Below are positions 28,488 to 36,861 of a stretch of DNA of 64,000 nt, in pieces. This stretch comes from Paramoeba atlantica. Taxonomy: Eukaryota > Discosea. The DNA lies in assembly GCA_977017575.1 (NCBI GenBank), contig CDRNVI010000015.1, forward strand, positions 124,001 to 188,000, written 5' to 3'. How positions within the stretch are numbered: position 1 is the first letter of the stretch; each line of letters starts with the position of its first letter. The notes under the pieces are model-generated. The model did not search any database, was not told the origin of the DNA, and saw only the letters and a program-made list of their open reading frames with translations. The translations under genes and the position numbers were made by a program.

Positions 28488-28838
28488 ATGGGGATGGAGA
28501 GCAGTATTTTAAATGTCAAAAAAATTCTTGACGAAGAACTGAAATCTTGGCGTCGGGAACCGAGAAATAAAACGACTGAGCTTTCGAGCCCCGAAAAAAA
28601 ATATAATTGCGCTGTGCAGAATGAGTCGGCGAAGCTTGATAGAAATCTTCCCTTTGATGGATATAGCTACTATGATGCACTCATGCCACCTAGCAAATAC
28701 GCACGTCTTTTCAACTGTGTTGAATGTGACAAAGCATCACAGGGATTGTATCGCTGTGTTCGATGTTCAGCCAAATACTGTTCTCTAAGATGTCGAGATT
28801 TACATGAAGAAACGAGTTGTACAAACTTGAAGCTCTAA
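28488..28838 (+). CDS. ZNHIT1: HIT zinc-finger protein, ZNHIT1/Vps71 type
   Basis: This is the small subunit of the SWR1/SRCAP chromatin remodeller that deposits histone H2A.Z. The 116-residue protein ends in a HIT zinc finger with Cys and His ligands in order: CVEC...YRCVRC..KYCSLRC..LHEETSC. The preceding YYDALMPPSKYARLFN segment matches the region before the finger in human ZNHIT1 (PPSKYP..). Zinc-finger position at the extreme C-terminus and total length fit ZNHIT1 rather than other HIT proteins. The frame opens upstream at a GTG; the ATG at 28488 is the first, with another at 28494. Confidence 0.88.
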   Translation: MGMESSILNVKKILDEELKSWRREPRNKTTELSSPEKKYNCAVQNESAKLDRNLPFDGYSYYDALMPPSKYARLFNCVECDKASQGLYRCVRCSAKYCSLRCRDLHEETSCTNLKL

Positions 28839-29015
28839 ATTTTCTGTATTGTATCAGTAAACGGAATATAATACATGTTCCTGGTCATACATACAGGATA
28901 TGTAGGCCTAGGGGGGTGCGCACCAAAAAAAAAGATATACTTAACCGACTGTGTTCACTCCATGTTAAGTATTGCAGATTTATCAACCTAGATACACAAC
29001 GTATTCTTGATTGTT

Positions 29016-29059
29016 ATGCGACCAACATAACATTACATGCGACCAACATAACATTACAT
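29016..29059 (+). repeat. 21-bp tandem duplication
   Basis: ATGCGACCAACATAACATTA plus C is repeated head to tail at 29016 and 29037, in the spacer before the 29157 gene. Confidence 0.7.
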
Positions 29060-29156
29060 CAAACACATGATTGTTGAAACTTCATTTAATTGATGTACAT
29101 TATACTTGCGAATTACATGAAATGTCCGCATAATTCAGCCCTATTACACTACTGTC

Positions 29157-30230
29157 ATGCAGGTTTCGGCACGATTGCTGCACCACGCTGATAGGCCGAA
29201 GTTAGAACACCTGTCCCGGCGCCTTACTGAACTAGTCCGTCTTAGCTCTTCTCGTGCAATTGACCCTAGCATCGCACGCCAAACATACGAGGCTATGGAG
29301 CTCCTCGGCGTACGCTCCCCGAACCTTCACCTCTGGGTGCTGCAGAAACCACCTACCTCTTCATGCTGCCAATTTACAGTTGAGATGGCTCGCTTTCCTG
29401 AAGTTTTTTTCTGCAGAGAAATATTTTCTGTAGTACAGCGGCTACTGCCTTCTGAGGTGATTCGTATGTTGGGTATTGCATATCGAATGCGTCAGAATAT
29501 TCAAAACTCTGTTGTGAATGAAAGCCCGTTTACGTGCGTTGGTGGGTCACAAGGTGAGAGCGTCGGTTCCGCTGTACTTCCTTTCGCTGCAGATCGAGAG
29601 GACCATATAGAGGAGGTTGTAGCCCAATGTGCAAAGCGGATCACTGAGCTTCGAACAGCATTGTCAGCTCGTGAACTTGCAGCTTCTCTTACTCGATTCG
29701 AAAGCTTAGGCTTTTTCGGAAAATGCACGCGCCAGGAGCTTTTGAACAACTTACTGCGACGGTTTTGGTGTGTTATAGATGATTCTTCATCAGGCTGTCT
29801 CCGTGACATTTTACTCACATTCACAACCCATTTTTCGAGACTCCCTAAAGAGAGTGTTCCGGATATACTGGAAGCTGTAGCTCAACGCGCTGTAGATTGC
29901 CTTGGAGAAGCTTTGACAACGCAGGAAAACGTTTCGCAGTCCTTCGAAGGGTCGAAACGGCATGTTCAGAGTCATAAAGAACGGCAAAAAGTTTTATCTA
30001 ATACTCTGGAAATAATATCATTATGTCATAGCTTTGGCTGGGAACACAATGGACTAAATAACGCAGTTCGTTACTTTGTGGAAACAGAACCTCCAGAAAC
30101 TGGTGAGCACATTACGGCACTGGTCGACGAAAAAGACAACAAGAATGATCAATGGAAAAAATGGTGTTCCTTGCTTCTCCCACAGCAACGTAAATTACTT
30201 GAGCTGTTGATGCAGCTCCCGGGAGCTTAA
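29157..30230 (+). CDS. Hypothetical helical protein (357 residues), possibly mitochondrial
   Basis: The protein begins with basic and Leu/Ser-rich residues (MQVSARLLHHADRPK...RRLTELVRLSSSRA), which would suit a mitochondrial presequence. The remainder is helical with evenly spaced leucines and Arg, for example ELAASLTRFESLGFFGK, reminiscent of the tandem helical-repeat proteins (PPR, RAP/FASTK-like) common in kinetoplastid mitochondrial RNA biology. No family signature is definite. It ends close to PEX2 in the array. The call as a gene is supported by length, ATG start and composition. Confidence 0.6.
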   Translation: MQVSARLLHHADRPKLEHLSRRLTELVRLSSSRAIDPSIARQTYEAMELLGVRSPNLHLWVLQKPPTSSCCQFTVEMARFPEVFFCREIFSVVQRLLPSEVIRMLGIAYRMRQNIQNSVVNESPFTCVGGSQGESVGSAVLPFAADREDHIEEVVAQCAKRITELRTALSARELAASLTRFESLGFFGKCTRQELLNNLLRRFWCVIDDSSSGCLRDILLTFTTHFSRLPKESVPDILEAVAQRAVDCLGEALTTQENVSQSFEGSKRHVQSHKERQKVLSNTLEIISLCHSFGWEHNGLNNAVRYFVETEPPETGEHITALVDEKDNKNDQWKKWCSLLLPQQRKLLELLMQLPGA

Positions 30231-30474
30231 AAGATGAAATCGATGAAAACCAAATTTGAGTGATGGAAGTGCGAGTACAATGTATTACAGTACATGATAA
30301 TTCCTGTATATTCCGCATCATTCTTCTCCTTGTACTTTTTTATCCCAATTGAACTACCTAGCAAATATTGCCACTGAAAAATTGTAATCTGATTCTGATT
30401 ATCAGAAGACAGAAGTACACTGCGATCACACACTTTTGTATTATGTTTGGAGAGTGGCCTAAGATAATAACTAA

Positions 30475-30560
30475 ACGGGACACTTTCGCGGAGCTTCACG
30501 TTGGCCGGCGGCCTACTTTTACGGAAGTTTCTGATGATTGTTCCCGGAGATTCCGTACAT
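30475..30560 (+). repeat. Diverged non-coding repeat, partner of 21795-21880
   Basis: The block containing CACTTTCGCGGAGCTTCACG and TTTCTGATGATTGTTCC aligns with CACTTTCGCGGAACTTTACG and TTTCTGATGACTGTTAC at 21795-21880. Neither copy is in a supported gene. Confidence 0.5.
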
Positions 30561-30595
30561 CTCAATTATTCTCCCACGTACATCCATGTTGAAAT

Positions 30596-31987
30596 ATGCT
30601 AGGATATACTTGTAAAGATTGTAAAGATTGCAAATCATCACAGATACCAACAAAATTTATGACAGTTGGGAGCAGTTCATTATTAGTGCCTCTCCGAGAA
30701 AATACACATACTCAGAGCAAAGCCCAAGCTGCGACATATAACGCAAAATTCCTGAGACGATATGTCTCCACTCGGGACGACACACGCTCTATTCTTCGTA
30801 TTGATCAGCTTGACGCTCTCAATCTACAATCTGCTCTTCTCCGTGTTCTTTACACCCAACTTTCTCAGATATTTCTTCTTTTTCCCCAGGGGAATTCGGT
30901 GTCTCACTTATTTACTCACTACATCTCAGAGCTTCGGAGTATTCTACACGCACTCCTCCTATTTGTGGCACTACCACAAGTGTACGGTGATCGATTGCAT
31001 AACCTTTTCTACGGGACGTATTTTACTTGGAAATTGAAAGCAGCGTACATATCCTTGGAGGTTCTCTTACCGTACGCCATTCAAAAGACTTCTGCTCAAG
31101 TTTTTGAAGCGAATTGGGATCCTGATCCGAGCGTGTCTTGCTTTTCGTCGCGACGTGTATTCATATCTCGCATATTGAATTTTGGTGAAATAGCAGCGCA
31201 GTCATTCAGTTTAGTAAACACTATTCTTTTTCTGTGGATGGGAAAGTATCGCAACCTTACTGATCGTGTTCTTGGTTTGCCTTTACGCTACGGATCGCAA
31301 CGCATGATAAAAATATTGTATGCCCCATTCGTTCTTCGCGCACTGTCTTGGAGAATCCTTTCAAGTTTTTTACATACCACAGGACCATGGTTACGTCCCA
31401 TATTCCTAGGCTTACTCCGCGGACCACAATGCTTGATACAATATACGCAAGTATTTTTTCATTCGGTAACTCAAATAATATCTGTATCACTGCGTATATT
31501 GGTCCTTTATCTGAAGCCAATAATGGAGCGGAGTCCTACGTTTGGGCCCGGTTCCAACTTTAATTCTTTTCGTCGATTCCTTTTTGAGCGGTTTCTGTCA
31601 TTGACCCCCTCTATAACTCGTCAAAGCAATTCTATAAATATGGAAACGGGTGGTGCAAAAACTTTGTCAAACCCTCTGTCAAACCCTGATGATGGAACTG
31701 AGATTCGGCACTCGCTGCTTTCCTCTTTATCTTCCTGTGGAATATGCTGTGCTTGCCCGATCTTAATATCTGTGCACTGCATGCCATGTCGCCACTCCTT
31801 TTGTTACTATTGCATCGCTCGCATTCTTCCGCTGCGATGCGAGACTTCCGAAACTAGTCAAGAGAGTTCTAAGCGGCGACCTAGTCTTACACCTGGGGGA
31901 ACAAACTTAATTTATCTGAACGCTGATGATGAGAGACCCATGTGTCCAAAATGTGATCATTCTGTATCGCATCTCATTCGTGGGTGA
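30596..31987 (+). CDS. PEX2: Peroxin-2, RING E3 of the peroxisome/glycosome
   Basis: This is one of the three RING peroxins that ubiquitinate the PEX5 import receptor for recycling; in kinetoplastids it would act on glycosomes. The 463-residue protein has the PEX2/10/12 membrane domain: ILRIDQLDALNLQSALLRVL near residues 65-85, and LFLWMGKYRNLTDRVLGLPLRY near 210-235, the signature of the family. The C-terminal RING is C3HC4-like, CGIC...HCMPCRHSFCYYCI...CPKC, at about 381-455, with a longer loop before the last Cys pair. The start is the first ATG; its Cys-rich first 15 residues are unusual, and later Met codons (about residue 22) are possible. Confidence 0.88.
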   Translation: MLGYTCKDCKDCKSSQIPTKFMTVGSSSLLVPLRENTHTQSKAQAATYNAKFLRRYVSTRDDTRSILRIDQLDALNLQSALLRVLYTQLSQIFLLFPQGNSVSHLFTHYISELRSILHALLLFVALPQVYGDRLHNLFYGTYFTWKLKAAYISLEVLLPYAIQKTSAQVFEANWDPDPSVSCFSSRRVFISRILNFGEIAAQSFSLVNTILFLWMGKYRNLTDRVLGLPLRYGSQRMIKILYAPFVLRALSWRILSSFLHTTGPWLRPIFLGLLRGPQCLIQYTQVFFHSVTQIISVSLRILVLYLKPIMERSPTFGPGSNFNSFRRFLFERFLSLTPSITRQSNSINMETGGAKTLSNPLSNPDDGTEIRHSLLSSLSSCGICCACPILISVHCMPCRHSFCYYCIARILPLRCETSETSQESSKRRPSLTPGGTNLIYLNADDERPMCPKCDHSVSHLIRG

Positions 31988-32228
31988 TCATTTAAAAACT
32001 TGAATTTAAATTTATCGCCTCAATCAAGAGCTCTCACCTCATCCTTTAGGAAGGGGCCTTTACGTTCCTTAAAAACTTTTCGATCAAATTCTATGAATAT
32101 TTTTGAATTGTAGTCACTGAAAAATCGTAGGGTTTAGCGTTTTAGAGATGTTTAGAGAGTATATTACGCACTTCTTTCGTATCCAAGAATTTCTGTGTAA
32201 AAAAATATATTTTCGCATTGGTGGCACC

Positions 32229-33767
32229 ATGCAATTTTCTCATCGTTGTCTTCGAAGCCCATTTCTGGGGTTGACTCGCAGGGTAATCTTATGCAACATT
32301 CAAACCGCATATCTCGCTCAACAAGCTACCCCAGCAATCAGTGCGGTCACCTTTGCCAGCACACGAGGTCTAGCAAGCGAGGCCCTCAGTAAGACCGATG
32401 ACGGGAAAGTAGTCGCCGCTCCCTCAATGGATCGGGTCTGGGAATTGTGGAGTGAGGGAAATCTTTTTGCTCTGCCTATCGCGGAGCTACAAGCGTTTCT
32501 TCGCGAACAGAAGGTCCCCGTAGACTTGACATGGAAAAAGACAACTCTAGTCAAACAAGTAGAGGAGTTAGTGGGCAAACAGAAAAATACAGGACGGAAT
32601 GTGAAGGATATTACCCCAGTCTCCGGTTTAGCCAAAACCGCAGAGGGTCCCGGAGGTGCGCTCAATCCCGCGGATGTCTACGGAGAGCTCGCCGGTGACG
32701 GCATCCTCGAGAGTCAGACCTTTGTGGACGTGCAACAAAGTGGGCTCTACACGGGTGCCGATGCCATGGGTCCGATCATCCCCCGTGCATTTCAGCTTAT
32801 GCATGAGTCCATCTGTCCCGACGTCCTACTCAGTCGTATCAACACCTCCGCATTTCCCGGGGGAAATGCCACTCTCCAGGCCTTTACTTTAATCCAAGCT
32901 AAGGCCGCGAGTGCGAACAAAGCTCGCTTTAACAAAGCCTTCCAGTGGTGTGTGATGAATTTATGGAATATGAATATGGACGGGGAGGCTCATGTCTCCC
33001 TCGGGCGTCTGTTGTTGTGGAAAGGAGCGCAGGGGAAGCAAGTCCAAGCCCCGCTCCCCGGGGGCGCCGATGAGTACCAGACGCTGTGGACGCTGCAGCA
33101 ACAGCTCCAGGCGGCGCAACCCTACAGCTGGCTTGGTATTGCCCATGGCGATTGTGGAAAACATGTTGCGGAGTTCCTGTCACAGAACGGGTGGACGGAG
33201 ACGCAAAATGGGGAAACCACCACGACCTATCGTGTCAGTGTGCAGCGACAAAAAGAAGTCCTGGAGGGGGAAGTGGGGGTAGACGGAAAGACGATTAGCT
33301 TACAAAAAAGCTGGGAGCGGTTTCTACTTACGTTCTACGTACGAGACGCCATGCCCGATGTGCGTATCCAGCTTCGCGCACGTATGCCACTGAAAAAGAA
33401 GACGGCAGAAATGTTTCAGAACGTGAATTTGATTAACGTCCTTCCGGGTGGCGAAAAGGTCAGTAGTGCGCTCCCTGGTGATCTCGGCGAGGTTGTCTAT
33501 GTCTTGCGACAAGAGACCAAGAGTTGGGAAAAGAAATTGAACTCAGGTATTCTGTTAACACTATCAGAAACGACCACCAACGTTGCGTTTACGAAGAAGG
33601 ACACACGTGAGAAAAGGTTGGAGTATGAATTAAGCACAAAGCTACCGACGCAGGACAGCAAGCCAGATCTGACAGCGCTAAGTGACGAGCTTTGGGAGGC
33701 GGTACTGTCGTTTGCGTCGGCGGTGCAGCCTGGTATGCAGGCTTTCCGTTGTTCTCCTAAGTCGTAG
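32229..33767 (+). CDS. Mitochondrial protein, candidate guide-RNA-binding GAP1/GAP2 (GRBC) family
   Basis: The 512-residue protein begins with a typical mitochondrial presequence (MQFSHRCLRSPFLGLTRR, ending near FASTRGLAS). A SAP-like helical segment follows (VWELWSEGNLFALPIAELQ and PVDLTWKKTTLVKQVEEL, about residues 60-110). A large body without enzyme motifs comes next, with well-conserved-looking blocks such as RFNKAFQWCVMNLWNMNMDG. From memory the presequence/SAP/body layout and several blocks resemble the trypanosome guide-RNA-associated proteins GAP1/GAP2 (GRBC2/1), which stabilise gRNAs for RNA editing; this has not been searched. G/C-rich codon use suggests strong expression. The ATG at 32148 is also in frame but gives a less typical leader. 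Confidence 0.55.
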   Translation: MQFSHRCLRSPFLGLTRRVILCNIQTAYLAQQATPAISAVTFASTRGLASEALSKTDDGKVVAAPSMDRVWELWSEGNLFALPIAELQAFLREQKVPVDLTWKKTTLVKQVEELVGKQKNTGRNVKDITPVSGLAKTAEGPGGALNPADVYGELAGDGILESQTFVDVQQSGLYTGADAMGPIIPRAFQLMHESICPDVLLSRINTSAFPGGNATLQAFTLIQAKAASANKARFNKAFQWCVMNLWNMNMDGEAHVSLGRLLLWKGAQGKQVQAPLPGGADEYQTLWTLQQQLQAAQPYSWLGIAHGDCGKHVAEFLSQNGWTETQNGETTTTYRVSVQRQKEVLEGEVGVDGKTISLQKSWERFLLTFYVRDAMPDVRIQLRARMPLKKKTAEMFQNVNLINVLPGGEKVSSALPGDLGEVVYVLRQETKSWEKKLNSGILLTLSETTTNVAFTKKDTREKRLEYELSTKLPTQDSKPDLTALSDELWEAVLSFASAVQPGMQAFRCSPKS

Positions 33768-34096
33768 ACTTAAAGCTCGAAGTGAGCGCTTTCTTCGGGG
33801 AAATCAGAAGAAAAGTAATTTGGTTCTTGGATACGTAGTGCAGATCTATAAATGTACTACACTCATCACATATATTTTGGTGCGCAGAGCACGTCACAAA
33901 ATACAATGATTCTTCCTGTTTATCTTGTAACAAGGCTGATACAACGTTCTTATGCATGCGCTTGAGAATTTGGTACACATGTATTCGATTCAGATTTTTG
34001 TGTAAGCTGTTTGGTGCTAAAATTAGTGTTTTTTAACGAGTAGGAACCCTTTTTTGTCTTTTTGAGGGTAACGGGAACTCTGAATATTAATTTACA
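33768..34096. other. Intergenic spacer
   Basis: There is no gene. A strong pyrimidine tract (CCCTTTTTTGTCTTTTTGAG, about 34047-34066) precedes the transporter start and could direct trans-splicing. Confidence 0.4.
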
Positions 34097-35476
34097 ATGA
34101 GCTATGAGAGAGATAAATGCAAACAAAATCTCGGAGCCACAGAGGAGTGTGCGCTAGACATCCGGACATCCGAGGCTCCTGTCCATCACCAGGCGAGTTT
34201 ATTTGCCACTGTGGCCAACATTCTATGCACTATGATTGGAGGTGGGCTCCTTAGTCTACCCCTTGCCTTCGCCCAGGCTGGCCTTTTTCCCGGTCTTCTC
34301 CTGACGGCGGTTTGCGCGTCCACATGCTTAATTGCCGTCTACTTCATAGCTCGAAGTTGTGAGAGTATTGGTGTGTTTTCGTTCCGAGGTCTTGTAGTTC
34401 ATTCATTTTGCCACCTGCCCTCTCGCTTGCTAGGGGCGCTGGCGGAAGGGATTATATTATTCAGCAACACAGGCTCTCTGCTGATCTATGCAGTGGTGAT
34501 TACAGACTCCATGCCGGGGATGGCAGCCCACTACTGGGGTGTCGCTGGACCTTGGACGGAGAAATATTTCTGGCTTCTCACCTGTGGAGCATTTTTCCTG
34601 CTCCTCAGTCCAATTCGCCGTTTACATGAAATTGTTGCCATTGCGGTGTTTGGTTTTCTCGCAATGATATACATTTCTGTCGTATTGTTTGTGCGGTGCG
34701 GTAAAAATCTCACCGTTCTTCCAGAGAATAGCACGCACTGGGGCGTCGCGTCGACCTCTTTGCTCACCTCGTTTAGTCTAATCAATGGGGCTTACATGTT
34801 TCACATGAACGTCCCCCCGCTCTATGGTGAACTTTACAACGCGTCTCCACGGCGTATGCTCCTCGCAGGGGGTATTTCCCTTGTCATTGCCTTCCTGCTA
34901 TACGCGAGTGTGGGTATTTGTGGATACTATCTTTTTGGAACCCCAGAATTGCTCTCACTCAGCTCTGGGGGGAACTTTTTAAACAGCTTGCCCGCAGAAG
35001 CGATTGATGTGAATCTAGCCCGGCTGATGATCGTGTTTCACATTGTGTGCGCGTTTCCTATTTATGCTTTTGTCGCTCGCCGGGCCCTGCACATTATCTT
35101 CACAGGGCAGGATGAGGAGGAAAATTTTCTGCGACGTGCAATAACGGGAGGGAGTCTGGTACTCCTCACAATGGGCGTCGCACTCTTTATTCCCGATCTC
35201 GCGTTATTGTTGTCCTTTACCGGGGCTGTCTTTGGTTGTACATTTGGGATGATTCTTCCTTCCGTGATTTATTACCGAATTCATGGTGGGGCCTGGAGGC
35301 AACACAGAGAACGAAATATATCAGTTGGCGATTCCAACGTTGTACAATCGTCGTCTCATGTACCCTCCACGCACTTAATGAAGCTTGCCCCCGTTCTAGC
35401 GATTCTTGGATTCATAGCAATGATCACAAGTGTAGTAGTAATGGCCCGTGACCGTGCCTTAAAGGATACATTGTAG
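34097..35476 (+). CDS. Amino-acid transporter, AAAP/SLC38 family
   Basis: The 459-residue multi-pass membrane protein has about eleven hydrophobic segments. The first carries the family hallmark TVANILCTMIGGGLLSLPLAFAQAG near residues 38-62, with the unwound GGGLLSLP used for substrate and Na+/H+ binding. The last segment (LAPVLAILGFIAMITSVVVM) is near residue 430. The N-terminus is a short polar tail, as usual. AAAP carriers are a large expanded family in kinetoplastids, taking up neutral and basic amino acids or polyamines; substrate cannot be read from sequence. The ATG at 34097 is the first in frame. Confidence 0.9.
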   Translation: MSYERDKCKQNLGATEECALDIRTSEAPVHHQASLFATVANILCTMIGGGLLSLPLAFAQAGLFPGLLLTAVCASTCLIAVYFIARSCESIGVFSFRGLVVHSFCHLPSRLLGALAEGIILFSNTGSLLIYAVVITDSMPGMAAHYWGVAGPWTEKYFWLLTCGAFFLLLSPIRRLHEIVAIAVFGFLAMIYISVVLFVRCGKNLTVLPENSTHWGVASTSLLTSFSLINGAYMFHMNVPPLYGELYNASPRRMLLAGGISLVIAFLLYASVGICGYYLFGTPELLSLSSGGNFLNSLPAEAIDVNLARLMIVFHIVCAFPIYAFVARRALHIIFTGQDEEENFLRRAITGGSLVLLTMGVALFIPDLALLLSFTGAVFGCTFGMILPSVIYYRIHGGAWRQHRERNISVGDSNVVQSSSHVPSTHLMKLAPVLAILGFIAMITSVVVMARDRALKDTL

Positions 35477-35828
35477 GAGAGGAAAGAAATGACAATCCTG
35501 TAAATGCAGTACATGTCAAGATTGGGTCAAGCATTTTTTAGCGCATTTTTGATCAATGTTTTACACTGCCATTTAAAATGAACCCCACAAAAAGATTTAT
35601 AGCGAAAATGATACTGGCCAATCACATACCGTATCCTAATTTTCGTCATCCTTTTTCTTTCTAGTTGGTTAGTATGTAAACGAGCTTATATGGCACATGT
35701 ACTTGTTCTAACTTGGTGGCATCACCTTGGTTCCGAAATACCTGAACTTTTCCTAATAAAATCTATTCAAATAAAAAATACCCGTACGTATTTTTTAGAG
35801 CAAGCAGGCTTTCTTTTTCATTTTTGAC
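35477..35828. other. Intergenic spacer
   Basis: No gene or clear repeat is seen; pyrimidine-rich just before 35829. Confidence 0.35.
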
Positions 35829-36659
35829 ATGACATGGGGGCAGCTTGTTATTGGCCCCGCGGGAAGCGGCAAAACGACGTACTGTACTGGCATGTACGAT
35901 TTTCTCACACAACTTTCTCGCTATGTTGTGGTAGTGAATTTGGACCCAGCACAAGAGTCGGATCCCTTGCCTTATCCATGCAAAGTCGATGTTCGAAAAT
36001 TAGTCAATTGTCAAGATATCGCAGAAAAAGAAAAACTTGGTCCCAACGGTGCACTTCTATCTGCCATGGATTATCTTGCAATGCACACGGATTGGCTTAT
36101 ATCGACTCTCCTCGAGATAGAGGAGTTCGACAAGGCCTATGTTCTTTTTGATTGTCCAGGACAAATTGAACTCTACATTCATCATGATGGAATGAAAAAG
36201 ATTGTTGCTCAGATATGCAAACAAACTAAAATGCATCTCGTAGGGACACATCTGATAGATTCTTTGTGTTGTCGAGGTATGGAAAGTTACATCGCAGCCG
36301 TATTGGTATCACTTTCGTCAATGATACCTTTTGAAATTCCTTTCGTTCATGTCCTTACCAAAGTTGATTGTATTGTAGCGCAAGATTTGTTATTTGACAT
36401 GGACGTTTACGAATCTGCGCAAGATCTATCAGCCTTTCTCGCAAGATACCTACGAAACAATAAGAAGACTAAAATATTGGGAAAGCGAAACTTTTTCTTG
36501 AAGAGCACTGCAGACTTTCTTGACAGTGTTGGTCTAGTGGAATTTTGTTTTCTTGATATTCAAGATAAGGTTTCAGTGGGAAAATTAGTTTCAATTATAG
36601 ATGTCATTGGCGAGTACTGTACTTGCGAAAATATGATCAAAACATCTTGCGACACATAG
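35829..36659 (+). CDS. GPN2: GPN-loop GTPase 2
   Basis: This small GTPase of the GPN family acts in assembly and nuclear import of RNA polymerases with GPN1 and GPN3. The 276-residue protein has the P-loop IGPAGSGKTTYC (residues 8-19), VVNLDPA, the defining Gly-Pro-Asn loop (LGPNG, GPN at 71-73), the switch region LFDCPGQIELY, and the guanine-specificity motif LTKVD near 178-182. VKVDVRKLV and MDYL..HTDWL patterns place it with GPN2 rather than GPN1 or GPN3. Length fits the core; animal GPN2 is slightly longer at its C-terminus. Start at the ATG 35829 places the P-loop at the expected distance. Confidence 0.93.
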   Translation: MTWGQLVIGPAGSGKTTYCTGMYDFLTQLSRYVVVVNLDPAQESDPLPYPCKVDVRKLVNCQDIAEKEKLGPNGALLSAMDYLAMHTDWLISTLLEIEEFDKAYVLFDCPGQIELYIHHDGMKKIVAQICKQTKMHLVGTHLIDSLCCRGMESYIAAVLVSLSSMIPFEIPFVHVLTKVDCIVAQDLLFDMDVYESAQDLSAFLARYLRNNKKTKILGKRNFFLKSTADFLDSVGLVEFCFLDIQDKVSVGKLVSIIDVIGEYCTCENMIKTSCDT

Positions 36660-36861
36660 GCCTATCAAATTATTGATAGTATCTGAATTTTCAAAACTTC
36701 CGAATTTTAATGCTTTGATAAATAAGATTAATTTTGAATTTTCAAGCTCATATCAAGAATAGCAAGTTATTGAGCTTTTTGCTTTATTTCGCGAATATCT
36801 TGCAATGAAACTCCACATAAAATCATACCGGACAGGATACCAGTAAACGTTTGTCGGGACT

